Assembly (NCBI GenBank): GCA_009809945.1 | Contig: WTPW01000715.1 | Coordinates: forward strand, 220,862 to 284,861 | Reading direction: 5' to 3' | Length of the DNA stretch: 64,000 nucleotides | Source of the DNA: Gigaspora margarita | Lineage: Eukaryota > Glomeromycota > Glomeromycetes > Diversisporales > Gigasporaceae | Shown here: positions 33,721 through 44,365 of the stretch, one piece after another | Layout of the letters: the number at the start of each line of letters is the position of its first letter | Position numbering within the stretch: the first letter of the stretch is position 1 | Notes under the pieces: model-generated | The model's input: the letters and a program-made list of their open reading frames with translations, nothing else | Databases searched by the model: none | What the model was told of the DNA's origin: nothing | Program-made: the position numbers and the translations under genes

Positions 33721-35732
33721 CGGGTGTTCGTCACTTTGTGTTTTTTTTTATTCATTGTATTTTTTTTTATTAATAAAAAATTCTTAAATTTTTTTTATAA
33801 AATTTGCAATTGATGTTGATTGGCTGGTTACGAGTGAACGTGATTATGTTTTTGCTTTTAGTTTAGATTTATTTCTTTTTTTTTTTTAAAAAAAAATACT
33901 TATGAACGAGATTTTAATAATTAGGTTCTTTTTGAAATTAAATAAATGTTTGATATTTTGCACGAAAGAATTAATAATTTAAATCATCTTTTTTATTTAT
34001 GCTGTTATCTAAAGTGTGTATTTAATATTTCATGTCAATAATATTAAAATTGACTAGTATATAGATTATAATAAAGCATTTATTTATTAATTTTCATATG
34101 ATTTTAAAGTACTCTTTATATTCAAAAATTGATCCCTAATTACTTCTAAATACTAATCTAACCCTTATTTCTAACAAAATCCCGCTTTTAATTACCCAAA
34201 CCAATTTTTAATCCTAGTCTTAAACCCCAACCCTATTTATACCACTAAATCCAACCTATTTAATCGTGCTATAGCCCAAATCTAACTATCGTGCTTGTTC
34301 CAAATCTAACTATCGAGTTATGTCCTAAGGGTAATCATTTTGGTTAATCATTTATTGTCTTGAAAACAATTGTTAAAGTAAACAGAATTAAACTTTACTT
34401 ACAAAGAACGCTGTCAAATCATCACAGAAACGCTGTCGAATCGTCATCAAAACATTGCAAAGAACGTCGTCGAATAATCGTTGAAACATTGCAAGAGTGC
34501 CAACGAACTCCCACATCGAATTACTGTCAAGTTACTACAAGAACCAGAAAACACCAGAGAAACTCTGGGGCAACTACAAAAATTAGAAATGTTTTTAATA
34601 CAAAATAAAAAAAAAACAAAAAAGAGTAAAAAAAAATACTTATACTTATGATCATCAATCTTCTGTAGGTTATCAGGAGTGTGTAACAGAGCTGAGAAGT
34701 GGAGATCTAGACCTGGGTGTATGAAATGAAATAATATTATTAAAGAATATTATTAATAATGAAAAAAAAACTTATAGGCTTTGAGTCATGTCTTACAATA
34801 ATTGACATGAATATATGATTCAGTTTTTTTAACAATAAAAGAACAGCTATAAAATTTCTTTATGATTAATTACTTACCTTTGTCTATTTTGAGTTTCAAA
34901 AAAAAAAGAAATCCCAGTAGAAAGTTATTTTAAAAAAATTAACAATCAAGACTTTGGACCGATTGAACATGATACATATGAATTTATATGATTTTCATAT
35001 AAAGTAACAATTTTTGCATTACTATTAAACTTGTGTAATATTGGAGTTGTCCCCCCGTAGTTTTACTAACCCCTAGGTACTAGTCATTATTTTGGATACA
35101 ACTTTAACTCTGTCATTATTATTAACATATTGAATATGATGAATTATATACAAAAAAGATGCTATTAATTTACAGTAAATTAAAAAAAATAAAAAAAAAA
35201 CTAACTAAAGTTTTTAAATTCTATATAATGCAAAATAAAAAGTTAACTTTGCTTAAAAAAAACTGATCCAATGGCTAAAGTTTTCAGGTTTTATGTAATG
35301 CAAAACAAAAAATCAACTTAGCACAACTTAATCTTAAATATAAGCATGATTATATTATTAACAGTAAAATGTTTTTTTTTTAAAAAAAAAAAAAAAAAGA
35401 AAAAAAAAAAAACTAATCAACTTACTAAAGTTTTTAGATTCTATGTAATTCAAAACAAAAACTAATCTACTGACTAAAATTTTTAGATTCTATGTAATTC
35501 AAAACAAAAAATCAACTTTGTGTAGTCTAATTATATATTTAAAACAATTGCCAAAATGAATTCTATACTTATCCTAGCAATTTATATACAGGTTTAAATA
35601 GAATTATCATAGAATGACCAAAATTTTTCTATAATTTGATCATATTTTGAATGTAGCTTTAACTCTGTTGTTATTATTAGCAACAAATGCATGCAAAAAA
35701 GCTATTAATTTATAGTAAATTAAAACAAATAT

Positions 35733-35916
35733 AGTTGAACCTCCCAAAACTGATTCTGCCAAATCCAATAACATGTCAAATCTGATAAAAAATTAATCCA
35801 CCAAGTCCGTTTCTGTTATATGATTCTATATAGTTTATAATGATTTTAAATTCAATAACTTCTCATTACTGATACAAAACTTGTCCACAATGCATACCGG
35901 TTTGGGAGGTTCAACT
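35733..35916. mobile_element. pogo-like MITE, copy 1 of an adjacent pair
   Basis: Begins TAGTTGAACCTCCCAAAACTG and ends GGTTTGGGAGGTTCAACTA, with TA-rich borders. Shares TCAAATCTGATAAAAAATTA and AATCCACCAAGTC with copy 2. Confidence 0.85.
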
Positions 35917-35927
35917 ATATATATATA

Positions 35928-36113
35928 CAGTTGAACCTCCCAAAACTGATTCTGTCAAATCTGATAACCTGTCAAATCTGATAAAAAATTAATCCACCAA
36001 GTCTGTTTCTGTTATATGTTCTATATAGTTTATAATAATTTCAAATTTGATAACCTCTCAATACTGATACAACACTTGTTCACCATACATACTGGTTTGG
36101 GGAGGTTCAACTG
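35928..36113. mobile_element. pogo-like MITE, copy 2 of an adjacent pair
   Basis: Begins CAGTTGAACCTCCCAAAACT and ends TTTGGGGAGGTTCAACTG, separated from copy 1 by (AT)n only. About 90% similar to copy 1 by eye, same orientation. It most likely inserted into the TA run beside copy 1. Confidence 0.85.
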
Positions 36114-38160
36114 TATATATATAAAAAATCCAACTAAAGTTTTTAGATTTTATATAATGCAAAATGAAAAATTTGCTTAAAAAAAATTTGACCCACTAAC
36201 CAAAGTTTTCAGGTTTCATATAATACAAAACAAAAAATCAACTTTGTACAGCCTAATTTTAGATATGAGATAATTATATTATTTATAGTAAATTTTTTTT
36301 TAAAAAAAAACTGACTGATCAAAGTTTTCAGATTCCAGGTAATTCAAAATAAAAGTCAACTTTGAGTGGTCTAATTATACATACATTCTCTTGAAAACAA
36401 TTGCCAAAGTAAACTCTATACTTATCCTACTGATTTATATATAGTTTTAAATAGAATTGTCATAGAATAACAAAATTTTTCTATAATTTGATCATGTTTT
36501 GGTTGCAGCTTTAACTCTGTTGTCATTATTAACACATAGAATATGACAAATCACATTGCAAAAAGGTAGCCATTAATTTACAGTAAATTAAACCAGAAGT
36601 TTATATAAAAAAAATAACTAAAATTTTTGGATTCAATGTAATATAAAATGAAATTTTGCTTAAAAAAAACAAAAATCTGACTGACCCACTATAATTTTCA
36701 GATTCCATATAATACAAAATAAAAAATTATTTGCACAGTTTAATCTTAGATGTGATTCTGATTATATTATTAGATGTGAGCATGATTATATTATTTACAA
36801 TAAATTAAAAAAACTGACTAACTGACTGAAGTTTTCAGATTCTATATAATACAAGATGAAAATTAACTTTGTTTAATCTAATTATGCATACATTCTCTTG
36901 AAAACAATTGCCAAAATGAATACCATACTTACCTTGGTGATTTATTTATAGTTTAAATAGAATTATTATAGGATGACCAATAATTTGATTACATTTTGGA
37001 TGCAGCTTTAACTCTGTTGCTATTATTAACCATCAAATATGATAAATTATATGCAAAAAAGATTGCTATTAATTTATAGTAAATTAAAAAAATAAAAAAA
37101 TTAAAAAAAAAAAAACTAACCAACTGACTGAAGTTTTCAGATTCCATGTAATGCAAAATGAAAACTTTGCTTAAAAAAAAATAAAAAAATCTGATTGCCA
37201 ACTGAAGTTTTCAGATTCTATGTAATGCAAAATAAAAAAATAGAAATAAACCAACCAACCATCTTACAAAAGTTTTCAAATTCCATGTAATAAAAACAAA
37301 AAAAACAACTTTGCTAAAAAAAAAAATCTGACCAACTGACCAAAGTTTTCAAATTTCATGTTATACAAAACAAAAATCAACTTTGTGCAACCAAATATTA
37401 GATGAGCATAATTATATTATTTATAGTAAATCAAAAAAAAATAACAGACTAATCAAAGTTTTCAGATTCAATGTAATATAAAACAAAAGTCAACTTTGCA
37501 TTATCTAATTATACATATATTCTTTTGAAAACAATTGCCAAAGTGAACTCTATACTTACCCTGGCAATTTATATACAGTTTTAAATAGAATCATAATAGG
37601 CTAACTAAACTTTTTCTACAATTTGATTATATCTGGATACAGCTTTAATTCTATAATTATTATTGGCATATCAAATATAATGAATTTGCAAAAAAAGGTT
37701 CTATTAATTTACAGTAAATTAAAAAAAAATTAAAAATAAAATAAAAAATAAAAAACAATCAAAATAACAGACCAAAGTCTTCAGGTTCTAAGCAATACAG
37801 AAATATCAACTTTGCATAGCCTAATTTTAAATGTGAACATCACACTTAATTTAAAAAACAAAAAAAATCTGAATAACCTATAAAGTTTTAGATTTCATGT
37901 AATACAAATAAAAATCATCTTTGTGCAGCCTAATTATACATATATTCTCTTGAAAACAATTGACAAAGTGAACTTCATATTTTTGTAATGATTTGTAATT
38001 TATAGATCATACAAAACATGATAATATAAAGTCATTAAAATGAACAAACATCACAGTTTTAAACAAAATTATCATAGGCTGACTAAAAATTTTTTCATGT
38101 TTTTGGATCTTTATTTCTGTTGTTATTATTAATACATTGATATAACGAATTGTATATTAA

Positions 38161-39258
38161 AATAAGTTTTCTCACATACTGGTCACATTTTCTAAAGATG
38201 ATCAATCAAAAATGTTTAAACAGACAAATTTTGTTTTAGGGATTACATCAGAAATAATATATATGCATGTGCCTAAGTTATTTAATCAGTTTACAAATAA
38301 AGACCAATTGGCATGCAGGATTAAAATCTGATTTCTTTATTGTGTGAACTAATAATAACTAAAAAAATAATATAATAATTACCTTATGTATTTCATATGT
38401 TTAGATCACATTTTTTGGATATGACCAATCAAAAATGTTTAAATAGACAAACTCTAAATTAGAAGGTTTAGATATTCAAGTGATTGAAGTCTAAAAAAAC
38501 TTCTAAGGGTAAAAAGTGATCCTTAAATATATAATCAATTTATAAAAATAAAATACAATATTTTACAAAAACATGACTAATCTATAAAAGCTAACAAAAA
38601 TAAATTTCTCAGAAACTAATTAAGACATTGTACATTTTTTTTAAATAATACTTAAATGCTTTACATTTATCTTTTGCAAAACAAAGTATTTCTTTACTAA
38701 ATCAATCTATATAACTTAGTACAAGATTAATTAAAAAGGAAACTAAATTAATCTTAGTAGAAATTATACAAAGCAGAGGAACTTTGATTGTTATTTCTTT
38801 AGTATTATGCTATTTGATCTTCAAGAGCTAGGTTTTGTTCTTAATAGAAGCTTTTATCAGAACTTGTATCCAAATTCAGCAAGGAACTAGAGTACAAGAA
38901 TCAGAAATTAAAGAAAAATTAATAAAGTAAACTTGAACAACTCTAAATAGTTTATTGAGGTAATATGTTCAATTCTAGTGCATGCATCAGGGTCAAGCAA
39001 AGAATTTATTTCAATCTGCTAGTATTAAAAACAATAAACATCTATGGTAACAAAAATTGGCAATATAGAAAATAGAGTAAATAAATAAAAACAATGACCT
39101 ATAATAATAGCTTGGAATTAATTATTGCAGTTATAGAATATTTTATTTAAAATTAATCAAAATACTGTTTATAAAAAAATTATAAAAAAAACATATGAAT
39201 TAACTATAAGCTTTAAGCTAAAGTTCTAAGTTAGCTTAATTACTAATCCAGATAAGAT
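38161..39258. other. AT-rich DNA with a hAT N relic
   Basis: Contains TCACATTTTTTGGATATGAC then CAATCAAAAATGTTTAAA at about 38405-38450, and a weaker copy at 38183-38222. Both match 9140-9175 inside element N. Otherwise no supported feature. Confidence 0.5.
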
Positions 39259-39988
39259 CTATATTTATTTTTTTTTAAATTCAGCAATCCTGCCTTCTGT
39301 GTTTATAGACTTTATTATACAAAAAATAAAACTATATTTGTGTATATATTTACATTCTATTCTATAACAGAAAGCTCACCCAACTTTACATCCAGGTGCA
39401 ACCCATCTAGTGATCATTTGTCTCAATTAGGACTCTCAACTTACTAAGGGTATGTTTTCTCCTGTTATCAGCTAGCAATCACTTGCCATATCAGTTTTGC
39501 TATTTGATTTTGGATCCAAATATTTAAATCTAACCCAGAAAGACCATACTAGTTTGTGACCCTCTGTGATCAAATTGTTTATATTCAAGTCCACTAGTCT
39601 TCTTGCTTCACTGTGCTATTCCTTCTTTCTAAGCATACTTAGTTCTGCCACTTGTTGATTTTCATTACTCGGAGCACTATCTTTTTCAACTTTCTTTCTC
39701 TTTCTACCTTGGCCTTTTTTCTTCTTTGAGGTATCTATTCCCTTTTCTTTTTTCTAAGCATTCTGAATTTCATATCTGAAATTCCAAATATGCTGCTAAT
39801 AACTTACATTAAACTTTTCAATTACTGTGTCCAAAACCTTTCTGAACACAGCTTTGTTCTTTATTATGCTGCTTAAGTTTTCTTTTCATTTTTAGAATAA
39901 TAGGCCTTGAATTAGATGGATTCTGGTAGTTTTCTTTTCCTCTTTGTCCTTGCCAAATACTCTTCTTATCCATTTTTTTCATGATATA

Positions 39989-40422
39989 CTGTATTTTCCT
40001 GAAAATAAGCAATCTTTTTTGGGCCAAAAATTACATGAAAAAACGTTGGATAGCTTATTTTCAGATTATTAAATTTTAAAAAAATTGAAAAACGACCTAA
40101 TAAAAAGTTGACCAAATGACATAAAATTTATACTTTAAGTGTATTTTGATGGCTTGAACAAGTTTACTTAATAGTACTTTTGAGGTTTACATAGTAAAAT
40201 TTGGACTTTTATATGTAGCAACTGCTAACGCGTTTTTTGAGATTTTTGAAAAAAATCAGGGTAGCCTATTTTCGGAGTAGTGAATATACCAGTGTAGTTA
40301 CTAGCCTTAAGTCCAATACTTTTTTTAGACTTTAGCTTTAAGTCTATTTAGCCCTAGCCTTAAGTCCAATTGGTCCAAATCCAACAGTTTATATGTCCAA
40401 ATAACAACACTGGAATATACAG
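39989..40422. mobile_element. Mariner-like MITE U in the LINE
   Basis: Left end CTGTATTTTCCTGAAAATAAGC region, right end (complement) CTGTATATTCACTACTCCGA followed by AAAATAGGC, with TA on both sides (39987-39988 and 40423-40424). The right terminus is itself split by hAT-like V; removing V and one GAATATAC restores it. Confidence 0.82.
40290..40412. mobile_element. hAT-like MITE V nested in U
   Basis: CAGTGTAGTTACTAG to ATAACAACACTG, 123 bp, with a perfect 8-bp duplication GAATATAC (40282-40289 and 40413-40420). Internal TTAAGTCCAA and GTCCAAAT motifs resemble those of family H (24744, 48900). Confidence 0.92.
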
Positions 40423-40510
40423 TATTTGCTAAGGAACCTGAGTTTTCTGTAATATTTTAATTTCTCACTCATTTCTTCTTCTATTAAATTCCAAATTCAT
40501 TGATAATCAT

Positions 40511-40796
40511 TAGAGTTCCTCAAATTCAAATCAAATCAAATATTGGGTCAATTTGAATTTGATCAAATCAAATTNANCCTNATTTGAATTTGATTTGATT
40601 CAAATATTTGGATTTGAATTTGATTTGAATTTGAATTTTTAATAGTAATTTTCAAATCAAATCAAATATTTGTCAAATCAAATCAAATTTGGTTAGATTT
40701 GAATTTGATCAAATCAAATATAGTCAAATTTGAATTTGAATTTGATCAAATATTTGATTCAAATATTTGAAGATCAAATCAAATTGTGGAACCCTA
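40511..40796. mobile_element. hAT-like MITE family I, copy 2, in the LINE
   Basis: TAGAGTTCCTCAAATTCAAA to TTGTGGAACCCTA, with a perfect 8-bp duplication ATAATCAT (40503-40510 and 40797-40804). About 95% similar to copy 3 at 41175; three N bases lie at 40575-40581. Interior of AATCAAAT/ATTTGAATTTGA motifs. Confidence 0.95.
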
Positions 40797-41174
40797 ATAA
40801 TCATTACATTTTGTGAGATGTTCTAATGTTTCAGCTCCCACATACAGGTCACATGCACATTTGTTTGTTTTGTATAGGTCTGGCCTTCTTACTTTAAGTT
40901 CTGCTATTGTCAGTAATAGTCCATTGAGACATTTTGTTCTAAATACCTATTTCCTGTTTTTTTCTCTATCTGTACATTATCTATCCTTATATCTTCCTAT
41001 AAATCTTTATAGTTTTTTCCAGTCTTTATTATCCTCTTCTTTTTTAAAATTTTTTCTCTCAAATCTTTTTAAACCTAACTATTCTGCATCTAGTATTGCT
41101 AAAGCTACCTAATCTATAAATTTCTAATTGGACTATCAATTATAAAATTCTTCTAATAAGGGACTACTTGTTGT

Positions 41175-41460
41175 TAGGGTTCCTCAAATTCAAATCAAAT
41201 CAAATATTGGGTCAATTTGAATTTGATCAAATCAAATTAATCCTGATTTGAATTTGATTTGATTCAAATATTTGGATTTGAATTTGATTTGAATTTGAAT
41301 TTTTAATAGTAATTTTCAAATCAAATCAAATATTTGTCAAATCAAATCAAATTTGGTCAGATTTGAATTTGATCAAATCAAATATAATCAAATTTGAATT
41401 TGAATTTGATCAAATATTTGATTCAAATATTTGAAGTTCAAATCAAATTGCGGAACCCTA
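41175..41460. mobile_element. hAT-like MITE family I, copy 3, in the LINE
   Basis: TAGGGTTCCTCAAATTCAAA to TTGCGGAACCCTA, with a perfect 8-bp duplication CTTGTTGT (41167-41174 and 41461-41468). It lies just after the RNase H part of the LINE. High similarity to copy 2, only 0.38 kb away and in the same orientation, suggests local hopping or recent shared ancestry. Confidence 0.95.
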
Positions 41461-42284
41461 CTTGTTGTATCTTCATCCAGGGCCACTTGATAGCTAGAAG
41501 GCTAAACCTTTTGGCCCCTTTTTTCACAAGTTTGTTAACTTTTTTATTTTTTGCAATTTCTATGCTTCTTGACTTTGTGAAATTCCATTTTCAATTTATT
41601 CAACTTCAAGACTTGATTAATTTGCTATAGCAAACTTGAATTTTGCACCTTTAGATAGCTTCTTAGCTTTCTCGTCTTTTCTATTTTTTTAATCACTTGT
41701 ATAGCTACAAGGCTATCTGTATGTATTTGTATATGTGCACCTTTAGAGGCTACTAAAAGCAAAATCCAATTTGCCCCTAACTTTGCTTGGGTTAATGAAG
41801 GCCATTTTTTTAAGCTATAGCAAAAAGCCACCTTGTTATGTTCTGTTTGCATGACTTTATTGTTCCAAGCTAGCCATTCTACTCCTATTCAGATTCCTTT
41901 ATTCTCTTCTTATTTCAATAGGGAACTATTTCTGAAGGCTATTATCTTCTTCCATAAACAGATTTTTTGTGCAATAGCTTTTAACTTTTCTATTACTTCT
42001 TGTCTAACAATATTAGATAATAGTATTTCTTCATTCAGTGTGTGTATTGGTATTTTGTTCATGCTCCTTTCTTCTACCTTCAAAGTTTCAGAGTGTTTTT
42101 CCAATATAAACTCTCAAGGTACACCTATTTTCCTGTATTGACCACTAGAAGCATTGCAATTTTCTATTCAATTTCTGTTTAGTGCCCTCTTATCTCCCTC
42201 AATTTTTTTTTGCTTAGTATAAAGAAGGATTTTCTGTTTCTTCTTCTGCCAAATCAGAATCCTCACACTTTTTAATTATAGTAA

Positions 42285-42436
42285 GGGGAGTGACAAAAAT
42301 CAGGTGATTTTTTAGAGGAGGAGGGGGGTAAAAAATGTTGAAATTATAAATAGGAACCCGACCAAATTTATATTAAAGAAGGGAGAGGGGAGTAGGTCTC
42401 TAATAAAAAATAATCAGGTGATTAATGACATGGCCC
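42285..42436. mobile_element. Short Harbinger-like element S, copy 3, in the LINE
   Basis: GGGGAGTGACA...ATCAGGTGATTTTTTA to the complementary right end GGGCCATGTCATTAATCACC, with TAA at both borders (42282-42284 and 42437-42439). At 152 bp it is a shortened form of the palindromes at 13400 and 19638. Confidence 0.75.
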
Positions 42437-43358
42437 TAAGTCCTTGCTCGTTTACTGAATCTTGGGTTCAATGTTCTATCAAGAACTCACGTGTAGATTT
42501 CTTTTTAGTGATTCTTCTAATTTCTGGTTTGGCCATTGCGTTTCTGAATACTAACCACTCTTGTTTTCTTCTATTCTCACTTATTTTTTCCAAACTAGCT
42601 TTTATATGCACAAGGTTTTCTGTCTCCAATGGGACTTTCAATTTTCTGCTCAAAGGGCCTTTTAGCAGGTTCTCTCAAGGTTTTTATACCAATTTGGTAC
42701 TTTTTCTTTTACCATCAGCTCTCTTAGTTATTGATTTGCTTTTATAATAGCATTCTTTCACCTTTTGCATTCAAAGTTTGCTCTAACAGAAAAAGGTTAA
42801 TTTATTTTCTTTTAGGAATGCTTGTAGATCCTTTTCTTTTAACAAACTTGTGATTTCTGTTCCTGTTTCTTCTAATTTGCAGGACTTCTCTAATTCTTCT
42901 GATCTTAAACTGATATTTAGTTTTTTTGCATCCAATATCACTTTGAAAGCTAGGATGTTTCTGACTTTACAACTTTCCAATATTTCTACCTCTAGACCCA
43001 AAATATAGGTTGTACTTTTGCAATGTAGCTACACCTGCTTTAATTTTATCCAAACTGCCTGCTCCAGATCTCTTTTATTAATCAGCCTAGATAATATTTC
43101 TGTAAAATGATTTGTGAGTTGATTTTGCCACATTGATTTTACTCTAACAATGTTTGAGTGCATCAGAGTTGCATTAGGTGTTGTATATATCATTTTTGCT
43201 TTGTTCTTAATTAACATTAGAAGAGGGCTCTGCAACTTTTTGCAGTTTTTCAGAGATAGAATACAGTACTGTAATCTATATTCCAAACATGGCAGTAAAA
43301 CAATATTGTTTATGTATGCCATGTGTGCCAATGAGGCCTTCTATTATTACTATATTTA

Positions 43359-43756
43359 GAATTGGGATAAACAGATAAATATATTATTATATATGAAGAT
43401 GATCTTTATGTTAAGTTTTTTTATACTAAGTAAATATTATCTAAAAATTATTAAAATCTGACTAGTAAATAAGAAGTTATATGTAAAAATATTTTTAAAT
43501 ATCTTTAAATCTTATAAAATTTATATATACAAACCAGATTCAGATTTTACATAATATTGTTTATATATTTGTTTTGCTCCAATTTCAATATAAAAATAAT
43601 ACCAATCTTATCTGAATTGGCAATTAACTAAGTAACTTAAAATTAAATTTTACAAATATATAGAACAAGAAATAAGAAAAAAAATTTAGCTAAAAACTAG
43701 GTCAAAATTTTTTAATTTTTTACTTTTTTCAAAATGTAACTTTGTCAAAAACAAAT
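43359..43756. other. AT-rich spacer, nothing recognised
   Basis: About 400 bp between the LINE border and a tandem duplication. No ORF or repeat was identified. Confidence 0.5.
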
Positions 43757-44365
43757 AATACCAGGAGCAGAGTATGAAATACGAAGTGCATGGTTATCTG
43801 AAGAGTGAAATGGTGTGAACAAATACATTTCTTTGATTGGTTATATTTTCACATAACATTGTGAAATGCGATGTTCCGGATTTGCTTTTTATATTGAACT
43901 GGTTTGGTATGACTTTTTTACGTATGTACATGCTATTCATGCATGATTGTCCCTGCAAAGAGGACTATTTTTAAGTGAGTATTTTGGGTTTACATATTAT
44001 GCCTGTTTATTGCGTAGGGGTTGATGTTTAAGGGGTTCTGGTATGTGGTTACAGTAATTTTTTTTTTTTTGCTCGAAATCTTTTTTATAAAAACGTCAAA
44101 ATTCTGTTTTATACCAGGAATGGAGTGCAACAAAGTGCATAGTTATCTGAAGAGTAAATAATGTGAACAAATACGGTTCTTTGATTGGTTATATTTTTCA
44201 TGAAATTGTGGAATGCGATGGTCAGATTTGCATTTTATATTAAACTGATTTGATATGGCTTTCGTAAGTACATACGTGCATTCGTACATAATTATCCCTT
44301 CAAAAGGACTATTTTAAGTAAGCATTTCAAGTTTTAAGTTGTGCCTTATTTTATTTGATTTATTT
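43757..44365. repeat. Tandem duplication, ~300-bp units x2
   Basis: Units start at ATACCAGGAGCAGAGT (43759) and ATACCAGGAATGGAGT (44111). Both continue with GTTATCTGAAGAGT, GTGAACAAATAC, TTCTTTGATTGGTTATATTT and GATTTGC.TTTTATATT. Related to ATACCAGGAA blocks at 5170-6460. Confidence 0.75.

Larger units (their letters stand above)
31469..35076. mobile_element. Element J, 3.6 kb, non-autonomous
   Basis: The left end CTAGGAGTTAGTAAAACTAC then AGGGGGGACAAC, and the complementary right end CTAGGGGTTAGTAAAACTAC then GGGGGGACAAC, give 33-34 bp inverted termini. GTACTAG flanks both sides (31462-31468 and 35077-35083). It contains three tandem ~390-440 bp units (31885-33115), a TTTGGGTTAG-rich tract (33665-33715) and a small ORF at 34360-34608 with an internal AACGCTGTCGAAT/AACATTGCAA repeat. 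No transposase was seen. Confidence 0.85.
28080..35088. mobile_element. 7-kb composite insertion K splitting the array
   Basis: The array sequence ...AATCATATTTTGGA stops at 28079 and resumes with ATTTTGGATACAACTTTAAC at 35089, so ATTTTGGA is duplicated (8 bp). K itself is the two flanks (28080-31468 and 35084-35088); the rest is later insertions: L, M with the retroposon, and J. The ends of K match only imperfectly. Both flanks carry arrays of TACTACATGTAGTAATA-type motifs (28100-28340 and 31195-31440) in opposite orientation. Confidence 0.75.
35089..38160. repeat. Degenerate tandem array, right part
   Basis: Same blocks as 26080-28079. The marker AAAACAATTGCCAAA..GAA recurs near 35545, 36393, 36899, 37520 and 37955, giving units of about 0.43-0.62 kb (excluding the two inserted MITEs at 35733-36113). 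Many A runs occur. No protein-coding signal was seen; the ORF 36989-37201 is one reading of the repeat. Confidence 0.8.
39268..43349 (-). pseudogene. 5'-truncated LINE (non-LTR retrotransposon) relic
   Basis: On the minus strand successive fragments read as the C-terminal half of a LINE ORF. 43331-43029 holds YINNIVLLPCLEYRLQ, the region after the RT fingers/palm. 41852-41490 is an RNase H: WPSLTQAKLGANWILLL, IHTDSLVAIQ, then HKVK..NKKVNKLVKKGAK after a frame change. 40955-40805 reads LLLTIAELKVRRPDLY then a Cys-rich C-terminus CACDLYVGAETLEHLTKC. Many stops and shifts make it dead. The fingers and palm of the RT and any endonuclease are missing. A T9 run at 39268-39276 would be the poly(A) tail, and CTATATTTA occurs on both sides (39259-39267 and 43350-43358) as a probable 9-bp duplication. 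Five later MITEs interrupt it. Several open frames on the plus strand here (e.g. 40813, 41833, 42418) are antisense shadows. Confidence 0.83.

Noticed and set aside
34360..34608. 82-codon basic ORF in element J
   Set aside because: Its reading comes from a short repeated segment (AACGCTGTCGAAT, AACATTGCAA); no transposase motif.
40813..42747. Plus-strand ORFs of 78-109 codons at 40813, 41394, 41833 and 42418
   Set aside because: They are antisense to the LINE relic, whose RNase H and C-terminal motifs read on the minus strand.
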